NCBI RefSeq assembly: GCF_002532535.1
Contig: NZ_NQWI01000016.1
Coordinates: forward strand, 1 to 64,000
DNA: 64,000 bases
Reading direction: 5' to 3'
From: Candidatus Viridilinea mediisalina
Lineage (GTDB): Bacteria; Chloroflexota; Chloroflexia; Chloroflexales; Chloroflexaceae
Shown here: piece by piece, positions 17,498 through 26,061 of the stretch
Numbering within the stretch: position 1 is the first letter of the stretch
Layout of the letters: the number at the start of each line of letters is the position of its first letter
The notes under the pieces: generated by a model
Seen by the model: only the letters and a program-made list of their open reading frames with translations
Told to the model about the DNA's origin: nothing
The model's database searches: none
Program-made: the position numbers and the translations under genes

Positions 17498-18634
17498 TTA
17501 GCGCACTCGGCCCCCAGGCTGTGGCCCGTAGCCGGTTAGTTCGACATAACCATGGCCGCTGAGTGGTTGTTCGCCTTGTGTGCCGCGTATCCGCACTGCG
17601 CCTTCCCAGTAGATGATGCTCAGGGGGAGTTCTTGGGCGTTGAAGGTTGGTTCGATCTCGAGGTTTATGGCGTGGTCGCGCAGGTTGAGCCGCCAGCCGA
17701 CTGGGTAGGTGGCTCCGCTGCGTGGGCTTGTCCATGTGTTGAGGACTTCGAGTTCTATGTGTTCGGGGACGAGCGCTTGGCTTTGGCCGTCGGTTGCGAT
17801 CAGGCTGCCGAAGCTGTAGCTGAGGCCGGTCGGGGTGCGTACCTGGGCGTACATGAGCTCGCGCCCGTCCTCAAGCTGGATGCTGAACCAGTCCCAGCCG
17901 CTGGCGTCGCCCTCAAGGGCGCTGGTGCCCCATTCGTGGTCCATCCAGCTTGTTCCGCTGACGTTGTGGCGCTCGCCTTCAAGCATGATGCTGCCGCTGG
18001 TGGCCATGCGGCTGAGTGAGTAGTAGAACGAGGCGTTGCCTGGGGTTGGCCCTTTTTGGCTGAGCCCGGCTTCGCCGTGGAGTACGGGGGGCTTTTCGCT
18101 CACGAGGTTTAGGTCGAGCGCGACGGGCCCTTCGGCGGCTTGTAGGTGCATCTGCATACCTGCTGGGCCGCTCCCTTCAGCCGACCAGTCTTCGAGGAAG
18201 ACGCGGAAGGGTTCGCCGGTGGCACCCGCTAAGCCTGCCGCGCCGCGACTGAAGCGCTCATAGGCGTACAAACGCTCGTTGGCGCTGTCGCTGAGTGCTA
18301 GGTGGGCCATGTAGATCTGGTTGGTGCCCCAGGCTGAGTCCCGTGTGGGCGCATTGGGGCTGAGGGCGCTGCGGAAGAAGGTGAGCTGGTAGCCAAAATG
18401 GCGCGCCCCAGCGTAGAGGTTGCCGGTGTAGTACCACCATTCGAATTGGTACGCTGGGTGCGGCCCGTGATCGCGGGGAAAGCTGAAGGGCTTTGGGCTG
18501 TAGGCCCGCGCAAAGCCTTCGCTGGTGCTGCCCAATAACTCCACTGCATCAAATTGTGCGCTGATGGGCGCTTGGTTGGTGGTGCAAGCCACGAGGCTGA
18601 AGAGCAATATCAGGCTTAATGCGATTCTGAGCAT
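17498..18634 (-). CDS. CrtC/AttH-like lipocalin lipoprotein
   Basis: 378 residues from ATG 18634, preceded by AAGGAAAAAG. The N-terminus is a lipoprotein signal: hydrophobic residues 4-15 and a lipobox ending at Cys17 (LVAC). The mature protein matches the hydroxyneurosporene-synthase/AttH lipocalin family (FEWWYYTGNL, LTFFRSAL, SGTSWMDHEWGTS, WDWFSIQLEDGRELMYAQVR). In phototrophs CrtC hydrates carotenoids, but lipoprotein members are also common in non-phototrophs, so true carotenoid hydratase activity is uncertain. Confidence 0.8.
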   Translation of the reverse strand: MLRIALSLILLFSLVACTTNQAPISAQFDAVELLGSTSEGFARAYSPKPFSFPRDHGPHPAYQFEWWYYTGNLYAGARHFGYQLTFFRSALSPNAPTRDSAWGTNQIYMAHLALSDSANERLYAYERFSRGAAGLAGATGEPFRVFLEDWSAEGSGPAGMQMHLQAAEGPVALDLNLVSEKPPVLHGEAGLSQKGPTPGNASFYYSLSRMATSGSIMLEGERHNVSGTSWMDHEWGTSALEGDASGWDWFSIQLEDGRELMYAQVRTPTGLSYSFGSLIATDGQSQALVPEHIELEVLNTWTSPRSGATYPVGWRLNLRDHAINLEIEPTFNAQELPLSIIYWEGAVRIRGTQGEQPLSGHGYVELTGYGPQPGGRVR

Positions 18635-18659
18635 AACTTTTTCCTTGTTCGAGCGGTAG

Positions 18660-18825
18660 ATCATGTAGAGGGTATGTTTGGGGCTGTCGCCCTAAAATCC
18701 GCTTTGGGGCTATGCCCCAACCCTACTTCTTGCGTTCGTGTTAGCGGCGCAGCCGCCAACACGAACGAAAAAGAGTTCTTCGGGGGAGGCTTCGCCTCTC
18801 CCAAACCCCCGACCCTACATGGTAT
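18660..18825. repeat. Modular palindromes in divergent intergenic region
   Basis: Three nested inverted repeats lie between the lipoprotein gene (minus) and the next plus gene. They are a TTTGGGGCTATGCCCCAA-type hairpin near 18704, a long CGTTCGTGTT ... AACACGAACG hairpin with GGCGCAGCC centre near 18731-18768, and GGGGGAGGCTTCGCCTCTCC near 18781. The same modules recur at 28410, 32925, 35325 and 48198. Confidence 0.65.
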
Positions 18826-18840
18826 GAATAAGGAGTATGT

Positions 18841-19323
18841 ATGATCTCGCAAGACCCCGAGGATGATGCGCGGGTGTTGGTGGTGGTGGTGACGCGCCCG
18901 CGTGATTTGGCGCTGGCCCGTGAGGCGGGTTGGTATCGGGTGCCGCTGGCGCGGGTGCCCTCCCGCTTGGCTGCCGATTATCTCGCGTTTTATCAGACGG
19001 CGGCGTTTGGGCCTGAACGCTGGGCGGTGCGTTACTATGCGCCGGTGTTGCGCTATCGGATTGCGACGCGCCTTGAGTTGTTGCCCGATGAGCCTGAGCA
19101 TCCCCGTGCTGCGGAACGCTACTACCGGATTGAGTTGGGGCCGTTGGCTGAGTTGCCGCTGCCGGTGCCTGCCGCCCGGCTGCGTCGGGTTGCCTTTATT
19201 GCGACTACCTTTGGTCAACTGCGGCGGGCCAGTGATGTGCGTCAACTCTTTCATCCCGCTGAGGATGCGCGCCTTGATCCTGATCTGTGGGGCGCTGGCT
19301 TGGCTGGGCGTAGGTTGCGTTGA
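18841..19323 (+). CDS. Conserved hypothetical protein near McrB-like ATPase
   Basis: 160 residues, with an AAGGAG site before ATG 18841. No named domain. Distinctive segments are VVVVTRPRDLALAREAGWYR, ADYLAFYQTAAFGPERWAVR and LRRVAFIATTFGQLRRASDV. The protein looks soluble and has no signal peptide. It converges with the McrB-like ATPase gene; only a tandem octamer array separates them. A role as a DNA-interacting or effector partner of that ATPase is speculation from position. Confidence 0.7.
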   Translation: MISQDPEDDARVLVVVVTRPRDLALAREAGWYRVPLARVPSRLAADYLAFYQTAAFGPERWAVRYYAPVLRYRIATRLELLPDEPEHPRAAERYYRIELGPLAELPLPVPAARLRRVAFIATTFGQLRRASDVRQLFHPAEDARLDPDLWGAGLAGRRLR

Positions 19324-19420
19324 GGTGAGAGAGGTTTTCCAGAGGTACAGAGGTTTTTACCACAGAGGCACAGAGAACACAGAGGGGGGCATGAGGTGAA
19401 GCTATCGCGGCTTTGCCTTT

Positions 19421-19548
19421 GCGCCCTCGCGCCCTCGCGCCCTCGCGCCCTCGCGCCCTCGCGCCCTCGCGCCCTCGCGCCCTCGCGTCTTCGCGTCTTC
19501 GCGTCTTCGCGTCTTCGCGCCTTCGCGTCTTCGCCTCTTCGCCTCCTT
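19421..19548. repeat. Octanucleotide tandem array (GCGCCCTC / GCGTCTTC)
   Basis: About 16 direct copies of an 8-bp unit, first GCGCCCTC then GCGTCTTC, run up to the stop codon of the McrB-like gene. A related array lies on the other side of that gene (21395-21446). Just before it (about 19356-19386) is a partial CCACAGAGGCACAGAG repeat like the one at 46654-47073. Confidence 0.9.
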
Positions 19549-19550
19549 CC

Positions 19551-21269
19551 CTACCCATAAAAATCACTAAAGCCCTCCTGATCGAGGCGTTCCAGCATGC
19601 GGCGCAGGCGGGCGGCGCTTGCGGGGTAGGGGGCGGCAGCGAGTTGTTCGGTACTGATGAGCGCGGCGCGCTGCCAGTTGTTTATGTCGCTGCCTAGCGT
19701 GAGGCTGAGTAGTTCGTTGAGGGCGCGGCGCAGCCGTGGCCCCTCTTCGCCCCGTAGCCGTGGTAGGATGCGCTGTTTCAGTTGCAGATCGAGCGCCTGG
19801 CTGGGGCTGAGCGTGCCTTGGGCCTGCTCGATGAAGCGTAGGATGTCGCCAATCGTGCGGTAGCCAAAGGCATGCCCCGCCGCCGCCATGCTCTGGTGAA
19901 CCGCCACAAGGGTGGCCCAGAGTTGCTCGTCGAGTGGGCCGGGATAGTTGGCGCGAAAGCCCGCTAGGTCTACATCGGTCAACTCAATCACATTGGCCCG
20001 GTCGAGCAGCTTGTCGCTCAACGCAAAGGTGCTCTCGTCCACATTGACGGTGCCGATGATCCGTAGATTCAGGGGCAGGCGCAAGGGGTTCTGCAGGTGG
20101 CCCCCGCCAACCAGAGGGACTTCGCTGGTGGGGGTGCCGAGATCAATCAGGCCGTCGCTCGTCTCCATGGCCGAGAGCAGCGGCGCAAGGTAGTATTCGG
20201 GGCGGGCTAGGTTCAGTTCGTCGAGACAGAGATAGTAGGGCTGTTGCGGATCGGCAGCGGCTTGCAGCAGAAAGCGCAGGCAGGGTGTTGCGTGGTAGCT
20301 GCCGGTGAGCGCATTGTAGTAGCCCAAGAGATCGCGGGCATTGTGCCAATCGGGCTGCACTGCCACCAGCAGGTAGTAGGGATTGGAACGGCCAGGCGCA
20401 AGATCATAGACCGCATCGGCATAGAGGCGCGTCAGGCGCGTTTTGCCCGTACCGCTGATGCCGGGCAAAATGACCAAGGGGCGTGTTTGCAGCGCCACAT
20501 GGTAGGAGCGCAGGGTCAATTCGTTGATCGTAAAGCCACGGGCACGCATCCGTTCAACCAGGAGCTCAATCGGGGGCAGCCCAGTGAACGCATAGGCATG
20601 GCTATGTTCGCGCAGCAGAGTTGGGCGCAATGGCTCATGGGCCTCAACCTGCTCCATGAGCGCCTCGTTGAGCGGCAAGAGCGCCAGGACATCAGCAATC
20701 AGGCGTGGTGTGAGATCGGGCGGCAGGGCATCCCAGGGGTAGACAAAGCCAGCCCAGAGGTAGCTTGCACGCTGATGGGCGAGGTAGCGCTCGATCCAGA
20801 GGGTGTCGGGCTGCTCAACTGCGGCCTGAGCAAGCGGCTTGGGCTGGGCAAAACGAGCCTGGCCGATCTGCTCAATCCGTTCGATCAGGGGCAACCAGAC
20901 GGGCCGCGCCAGTTCCCAGAGGCGCGCCAGTTGGGGCTTACGCGACCCCCAGAGTTGCAGACCCACCAGTAGCGCCTGTTCGGCGGCGCTCACCGCCAGC
21001 AGCACCCCGGCACCACGGGGCGGGCGATCAAAGGCAACCCAATAGTCGTTAATCGGCACACGTCGCCCCGGCCCGCGATGGATCGCACGCTGGCTCTTAT
21101 AGCTGACCTCATAGAGCGGCCACTGGCGCGGCAGCGCCTGCTGGGCTGCCGTCGCCACCTCAGTGGCCAACGCGGCCAACTGTGGGTGCAACTGAGCCTG
21201 AACCGCCTGCCACCGCTCCGTAACCCCAGGGACGCTCAGTGCGGCAAGGGCATCTGTAGAAAAGATCAT
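19551..21269 (-). CDS. McrB-like AAA+ ATPase
   Basis: 572 residues from ATG 21269; the frame stays open further upstream only through repeat DNA, so this start is preferred. The AAA+ core has Walker A GISGTGKT at about residues 270-277, Walker B LCLDELNLARPEYY at about 347-360 (the LDELNLA form is the McrB/MoxR signature) and a GTVN sensor at about 406-409. Residues 1-250 form an unassigned N-terminal domain where McrB proteins carry target recognition. No McrC nuclease gene is adjacent. Restriction, DNA surveillance or a MoxR-like chaperone role are all possible. Confidence 0.75.
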   Translation of the reverse strand: MIFSTDALAALSVPGVTERWQAVQAQLHPQLAALATEVATAAQQALPRQWPLYEVSYKSQRAIHRGPGRRVPINDYWVAFDRPPRGAGVLLAVSAAEQALLVGLQLWGSRKPQLARLWELARPVWLPLIERIEQIGQARFAQPKPLAQAAVEQPDTLWIERYLAHQRASYLWAGFVYPWDALPPDLTPRLIADVLALLPLNEALMEQVEAHEPLRPTLLREHSHAYAFTGLPPIELLVERMRARGFTINELTLRSYHVALQTRPLVILPGISGTGKTRLTRLYADAVYDLAPGRSNPYYLLVAVQPDWHNARDLLGYYNALTGSYHATPCLRFLLQAAADPQQPYYLCLDELNLARPEYYLAPLLSAMETSDGLIDLGTPTSEVPLVGGGHLQNPLRLPLNLRIIGTVNVDESTFALSDKLLDRANVIELTDVDLAGFRANYPGPLDEQLWATLVAVHQSMAAAGHAFGYRTIGDILRFIEQAQGTLSPSQALDLQLKQRILPRLRGEEGPRLRRALNELLSLTLGSDINNWQRAALISTEQLAAAPYPASAARLRRMLERLDQEGFSDFYG

Positions 21270-21277
21270 ATGCTGAG

Positions 21278-21446
21278 GATGCGTGAGGCGAGGATACGTG
21301 AGGCGAGGGGGCGTGAGGCGAGGATGTGTGAGGCGAGGGGGCGTGAGGCGAGGATGTGTGAGGCGAGGAGGCGGGTGGCGAGGGGGCGGGTGGCGCGTCT
21401 TCGCGTCTTCGCGTCTTCGCGTCTTCGCGTCCTCGCGTCCTCGCAT
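21278..21446. repeat. 15-bp and 8-bp tandem repeats upstream of McrB-like gene
   Basis: From about 21278 to 21394 a 15-bp unit (GTGAGGCGAGGATGC with variants) is repeated roughly eight times. It is followed by an 8-bp GCGTCTTC/GCGTCCTC array to about 21446. Because 15 is a multiple of three, the frame upstream of the McrB-like start stays open on the minus strand, encoding a five-residue repeat (LTHPR-like) if it were translated. Confidence 0.85.
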
Positions 21447-21453
21447 CCCGGCA

Positions 21454-22146
21454 CTACGCCGTAGGCGGCTTAAAATAGCGCCGGTCGCCCGGCAAGCTAT
21501 CGGAATCGTCGTCGCTACGCTCGTGCGCCGAGCCAAACTGGGCATAGAGCAACTCCAGCATTGCGTGGAGTTCAGCACAGAGCTCCTCGAAGGTCAAGGC
21601 GAGCAGATCGGCATCATAGAGCGCATCGTTCAGATTCCAGACGCGCAGGGCGGTAATCGTACGCACGCGGGCGACACCGCCGGGATCGAAGGAGATGATA
21701 CTATCTACCCGCATGACCGCGCTGTCTTCCACGAGGGAGCTATGCAACTCTTGGATGCCGTGGGCAACCAAAGGCAGACTAGCCACATCGCGTTGTTGGT
21801 CAAAATTGAGGGGCAGAAAGTAGGTCACCTCGACATCAAGGGAAGGCCCGGCGTAACTTTGGGCAAAGAGGCGTTCATCTACAAAGCGCTCAATGTCATC
21901 GAGCGAATCGCCGCCGCGCAGCGAGAAGACGGTAAACTCTGGCGACCAGCGAAACGCAATCACCGCACGCAGGGGCGGCTCTTCGGGGCCACTATCGTCC
22001 TCAAGCTCATCAGGCAGGCATGTAATGGTCAGGCTACGTCCGAGCGCATGGGTATCGAGTAACTCTTGGGTATAGGCAATGTTTAAGCCTGAGCGTTCGA
22101 TAGCCCCAAGGAGAACAGCAACAAAATTTTCATAGGTAAGCAGCAT
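21454..22146 (-). CDS. Conserved hypothetical protein upstream of McrB-like ATPase
   Basis: 230 residues, ATG at 22146. No domain I recognise. The sequence is acidic (EDDSGPEEPP, DDDSDS) and soluble-looking, with no signal peptide or membrane segment. It is on the same strand as and directly upstream of the McrB-like gene, separated by 184 bases of tandem repeats, so a shared transcript is plausible. It may be a partner of that ATPase; nothing in its sequence proves this. Confidence 0.65.
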   Translation of the reverse strand: MLLTYENFVAVLLGAIERSGLNIAYTQELLDTHALGRSLTITCLPDELEDDSGPEEPPLRAVIAFRWSPEFTVFSLRGGDSLDDIERFVDERLFAQSYAGPSLDVEVTYFLPLNFDQQRDVASLPLVAHGIQELHSSLVEDSAVMRVDSIISFDPGGVARVRTITALRVWNLNDALYDADLLALTFEELCAELHAMLELLYAQFGSAHERSDDDSDSLPGDRRYFKPPTA

Positions 22147-22209
22147 GGATGCCCTTGGCTAAGCGTTATTGGGTTCATTATACACCCTAGTGGCAAAGCA
22201 ACGGGGCAA

Positions 22210-22590
22210 TCAACAACATCCGCTTCCCTTAGAAGTTTCTGCTTCCCTAACAACATGGCCCAACAGTGCAAGGCCCATCATTGCCAGCGGAAAGAGCATA
22301 AAGCCCGCCAGCAGTTCGGGCAGAATAAGCGTATAGAGCAGCCCGGCAACCGCTGTTGCGCTGATTGTCATCACAAGGCTATTGACCATTTGCCCCCAGC
22401 TCAGGAGGATGCGAGCCACTGCAAAGAGTAGCCCTAATGCCGCTGTAATAGCTGCAACCATGCCTAGCGTTGGTGAGCGAAATACCCATGCACTAACAAG
22501 TTCGACCAAGCTGAAGCTGAGGGTGGCATATTGCACCACCGCAAAGAAACCATTGTAGCGTTTGCCGATGTTGGTGTCGTTTGGGTTCAT
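22210..22590 (-). CDS. Small multi-pass membrane protein, function unknown
   Basis: 126 residues from ATG 22590 (MNPNDTNIGKRYNGFF). Four hydrophobic segments are visible, at roughly residues 20-40, 43-65, 70-90 and 95-115. The tail after the last segment ends KGSGCC; the terminal cysteine pair is notable and could bind a metal or be modified. The preceding extension seen on the same frame lies in a repeat element and was rejected. No neighbour suggests a role. Confidence 0.6.
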   Translation of the reverse strand: MNPNDTNIGKRYNGFFAVVQYATLSFSLVELVSAWVFRSPTLGMVAAITAALGLLFAVARILLSWGQMVNSLVMTISATAVAGLLYTLILPELLAGFMLFPLAMMGLALLGHVVREAETSKGSGCC

Positions 22591-22626
22591 ACTGGGGATG
22601 GAGCGGTTTTGCCGCTGCCAGAATTC

Positions 22627-22727
22627 AGAAGCTGTCTGAAAAGCTCGTGGGCACACGCCGGAGTGCCGGCTTTAGCCGGCTGAAGCCGGCACTCCAACGC
22701 CAGTTCATAGACTTTTCAGAAGCTTCT
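22627..22727. repeat. 100-bp inverted-repeat element family 2, copy A
   Basis: The ends AGAAGCTGTCTGAAAAG and CTTTTCAGAAGCTTCT are imperfect inverted repeats. The centre is a strong palindrome (GAGTGCCGGCTTTAGCC ... GGCTGAAGCCGGCACTC). Related copies lie at 36679-36780 and 43251-43350. It sits between the small membrane protein gene and meaB. Confidence 0.8.
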
Positions 22728-22732
22728 CACCC

Positions 22733-23884
22733 TCAACCCTCGTAGAGCTTCACCAGTTGTTGCACCGCTGCGGTGACGGGCAGTTCGCCCGCGACTACGG
22801 CGGACTCAATGGCGGGCATCTGGTTGCGGACGGCGGGGTGGGCGTAGAAGCGGCTACGCAGGTAGTCTTCGATCAGGCTGCTTACCCAGTCGCGGGCTTG
22901 GGCGCTGCGCCGTTCGGCAAAGGCCCCCGAAGCTTCGGTTTCGCTGCGGAATTGCTGAATGACCTCCCAGACGGCAGGGATACCTTCGCCGCTGAGCGAT
23001 GAGCAGGTGTAGGCGCGGGTGCGCCAGCCGCTGGTTGCGGGGGCCATGTAGTGCAAGGCCCGGTTGTAGTCGGCTTGGGCCCCCTTCGCTTTAGCCTGGT
23101 TGTCGCCGTCGGCTTTGGTGATGACGAGGGCGTCGGCCAATTCCATGATGCCCTTCTTGATGCCTTGGAGCTCGTCGCCCGCTCCGGCGAGCATCAGCAG
23201 CAGGAAGAAATCCACCATGCCGCGTACCGTCACTTCGCTCTGCCCGACCCCAACGGTCTCGACGAGGATCACGTCGAAGCCTGCGGCCTCACAGAGGAGC
23301 ATCGTCTCGCGGCTCTTGCGGGCCACCCCGCCCAGGCTGCCGCCAGTGGGCGAGGGGCGGATGTAGGCGTTGGCATGGCGCGAAAGCAGCTCCATGCGCG
23401 TCTTGTCGCCAAGGATGCTGCCCCGCGTCAAGCTGCTTGAGGGGTCTACAGCGAGGACGGCGACCTTATGGCCCGCCTCGCAGAGCATGTGGCCGAATGA
23501 TTCAATGAAGGTGCTTTTGCCAACACCGGGCACGCCGGTGACGCCGATGCGCAGGGCGTTGCCGGTGCGTGGCAGCAGCGCCTGGAGGACTTCCTGGGCC
23601 TGGGCGATGTGGCCCGCTGCATTGCTCTCGATCAGCGTAATCGCCCGCGCTAGGATGGTGCGGTCACCCGCAGCCACCCCGGCAACATAGTCTTCGGTGG
23701 CGAGGCGACGGCGGCGGGCACCCGGGCTGGCACCGCCACCGCCGCCGCTACTCTGACCGGGCAGCCCGTCGTGGCCACCCTTGACACCGCCCATCACCGA
23801 GACGGCGAAGATCTCGTCGTTCGGCTGCCTACCTAAACTCATGCCGTAATACCTTTCAAAGGGGCTTACCCCACCCCTCATCAC
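22733..23884 (-). CDS. meaB: Methylmalonyl-CoA mutase-associated GTPase MeaB
   Basis: 383 residues. This G3E-type P-loop GTPase loads adenosylcobalamin into methylmalonyl-CoA mutase and protects it during turnover. Walker [14 protein letters not shown], the [18 protein letters not shown] segment, [10 protein letters not shown] and the TKADGD base-recognition motif are all present. The N-terminus carries an extra glycine-rich stretch ([15 protein letters not shown]) before the conserved part, so a start a little further in is possible. The ATG at 23884 overlaps the mcmA stop, so the two are coupled. Confidence 0.92.
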   Translation of the reverse strand: MMRGGVSPFERYYGMSLGRQPNDEIFAVSVMGGVKGGHDGLPGQSSGGGGGASPGARRRRLATEDYVAGVAAGDRTILARAITLIESNAAGHIAQAQEVLQALLPRTGNALRIGVTGVPGVGKSTFIESFGHMLCEAGHKVAVLAVDPSSSLTRGSILGDKTRMELLSRHANAYIRPSPTGGSLGGVARKSRETMLLCEAAGFDVILVETVGVGQSEVTVRGMVDFFLLLMLAGAGDELQGIKKGIMELADALVITKADGDNQAKAKGAQADYNRALHYMAPATSGWRTRAYTCSSLSGEGIPAVWEVIQQFRSETEASGAFAERRSAQARDWVSSLIEDYLRSRFYAHPAVRNQMPAIESAVVAGELPVTAAVQQLVKLYEG

Positions 23885-26061
23885 ACCTCTTCCAGCCGTT
23901 CGCGCAGTTGCATCAGCAGCTTCTCGGCGGCGACGGGCACGACGGTGCCGGGACCAAAGATCATCGCAGCCCCATGCTCGCGTAGGAAGGCGTAGTCTTG
24001 GGCTGGGATGACGCCGCCAACCACTACCATGATGTCGTCGCGCCCCTGCTTGCGGAGTTCTGTGACCAACTGCGGTAGCAGGGTTTTGTGACCAGCGGCC
24101 AAGGAGCTCATGCCGACAATGTGGACATCGTTTTCAACCGCTTGGCGCGCCACCTCTTCGGGGGTCTGGAAGAGCGAACCAATGTCTACGTCGAAGCCGA
24201 GGTCGGCGAAGGCGGTGGCTACCACCTTGGCCCCACGGTCGTGGCCGTCTTGACCCATCTTGGCGACGAGGATGCGCGGACGCCGCCCTTCGTGCTGGGC
24301 AAACTCGTCGGCCAGGGTGCGCACACGGCTGACGTGTTCGGCGTCACTGTATTCGCTGCTGTAGACGCCTGAAATGGAGCGGATGACCGCTTGGTAGCGT
24401 CCAAAGGCTTGCTCCATGGCCAGCGAAATCTCGCCAAGGCTGGCCCGCGCCCGTGCGGCTTCGATGGCGAGGGCCAACAGGTTGCCTTCGCCACTCTGCG
24501 CGGCGGCGGTCAGTGCCCCCAAGGTAGACTGCACCCGCGTCTCGTCGCGCTCGGCCCGCAGCTTGGCCAGGCGCTCAAGCTGGGATTGGCGTACCGCAGT
24601 GTTGTCCACTTCGAGGATTTCGATGGGCGCTTCTTGGGCGAGGCGGTACTTATTGACGCCGACAATCGTCTCTTGGCCCGAATCGATGTGGGCCTGACGA
24701 CGGGCCGAAGCCTCTTCGATACGGAGCTTGGGCACGCCCGCTTCAATCGCCTTGGCCATGCCGCCAAGCCCTTCAACCTCTTCGATATGGGCCCAGGCGC
24801 GGCGGGCCAGGGCATCGGTGAGGTGTTCAAGGTAGTAGGAACCGCCCCAGGGGTCTACAATCTTGCAGATGCCGGTCTCTTCCTGCAGGAAGAGTTGGGT
24901 ATTGCGGGCGATACGGGCCGAGAAATCGGTGGGTAGCGCAATCGCCTCATCGAGCGAATTGGTATGCAGCGACTGAGTATGGCCCAAGGCCGCCGCCATC
25001 GCCTCGATGCATGTACGCGCCACATTGTTGAAGGGGTCTTGCTCGGTCAGGCTCCAGCCCGAGGTTTGCGAGTGGGTACGCAGCGCCAGCGACTTGACCT
25101 CCTTGGGCGCGAACTGCTGGATGATCTTGGCCCAGAGCAGCCGCCCGGCGCGCATCTTGGCCACCTCCATGAAATAGTTCATGCCCACGGCCCAGAAGAA
25201 GGAGAGACGCGGCGCAAAGCTGTCAATCGTCATGCCCGCCTTGATCCCAGCGCGTACATACTCTAGCCCATCGGCGAGGGTATAGGCCAACTCCAGATCC
25301 GCCGTTGCGCCCGCCTCTTGCATATGGTAGCCAGAGATACTAATGCTATTGAACTTGGGCATGTTCTGCGCCGTATAGGCGAAGATGTCGGCAATGATCC
25401 GCATGGATGGCTCAGGCGGGTAGATGTAGGTGTTGCGCACCATATACTCTTTGAGGATGTCGTTTTGGATGGTGCCGGTGAGCTGCTTATGGCTCACGCC
25501 CTGCTCTTCGGCGGCAACGATATAGAAGGCAAGGATGGGCACCACCGCGCCGTTCATGGTCATCGAGACCGACATCTGATCGAGGGGGATGCCGTCGAAG
25601 AGGATTTTGGCATCCAGGATCGAGTCAATGGCCACGCCAGCTTTGCCCACATCACCCACCACGCGGGGGTGATCCGAATCGTAGCCACGGTGGGTGGCCA
25701 AGTCAAAGGCGACCGAGAGCCCCTTCTGGCCAGCGGCGAGGTTGCGCCGGTAGAAGGCATTGCTCGCCTCAGCCGTCGAGAAGCCCGCATACTGGCGCAC
25801 CGTCCAAGGCTGGGCGACATACATGGTCGGATAGGGGCCACGCAGATAGGGCGGCAGACCAGCGGTAAAGCCAAGGTGTTCCAAGCGATCCATATCCGCC
25901 GCCGTATAGAGCGGGCGCACCGGAATCTGCTCCATCGTCTGCCAAAGCTGCTCATCGAGGCTACGCCCTGTCGTAGCCTCCGCCTCCGCCTGCCAGCGCG
26001 TGGCATCGGCAGCCGCTGTGGGGCCATTGTAGGGCATAGAGGTAAAATCGGGATTACTCAC
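23881..26061 (-). CDS. mcmA: Methylmalonyl-CoA mutase, large (catalytic) subunit
   Basis: 726 residues from GTG 26061, chosen because AAAGGAG precedes it and it overlaps the mcmB stop. It interconverts (R)-methylmalonyl-CoA and succinyl-CoA. The TIM-barrel domain has [36 protein letters not shown] and [16 protein letters not shown]. The C-terminal B12-binding domain has the cobalt-ligand motif DGHDRGAK and later SLAAGHKT. In Chloroflexales this enzyme serves the 3-hydroxypropionate bicycle and propionate metabolism. The operon order is mcmB-mcmA-meaB. Confidence 0.95.
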   Translation of the reverse strand: MSNPDFTSMPYNGPTAAADATRWQAEAEATTGRSLDEQLWQTMEQIPVRPLYTAADMDRLEHLGFTAGLPPYLRGPYPTMYVAQPWTVRQYAGFSTAEASNAFYRRNLAAGQKGLSVAFDLATHRGYDSDHPRVVGDVGKAGVAIDSILDAKILFDGIPLDQMSVSMTMNGAVVPILAFYIVAAEEQGVSHKQLTGTIQNDILKEYMVRNTYIYPPEPSMRIIADIFAYTAQNMPKFNSISISGYHMQEAGATADLELAYTLADGLEYVRAGIKAGMTIDSFAPRLSFFWAVGMNYFMEVAKMRAGRLLWAKIIQQFAPKEVKSLALRTHSQTSGWSLTEQDPFNNVARTCIEAMAAALGHTQSLHTNSLDEAIALPTDFSARIARNTQLFLQEETGICKIVDPWGGSYYLEHLTDALARRAWAHIEEVEGLGGMAKAIEAGVPKLRIEEASARRQAHIDSGQETIVGVNKYRLAQEAPIEILEVDNTAVRQSQLERLAKLRAERDETRVQSTLGALTAAAQSGEGNLLALAIEAARARASLGEISLAMEQAFGRYQAVIRSISGVYSSEYSDAEHVSRVRTLADEFAQHEGRRPRILVAKMGQDGHDRGAKVVATAFADLGFDVDIGSLFQTPEEVARQAVENDVHIVGMSSLAAGHKTLLPQLVTELRKQGRDDIMVVVGGVIPAQDYAFLREHGAAMIFGPGTVVPVAAEKLLMQLRERLEEV

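Noticed and set aside
19413-19697. Plus-strand open frame rich in Ala-Pro-Ser-Arg.
   Set aside because: It is the octamer array read in one frame followed by antisense of the McrB-like gene.
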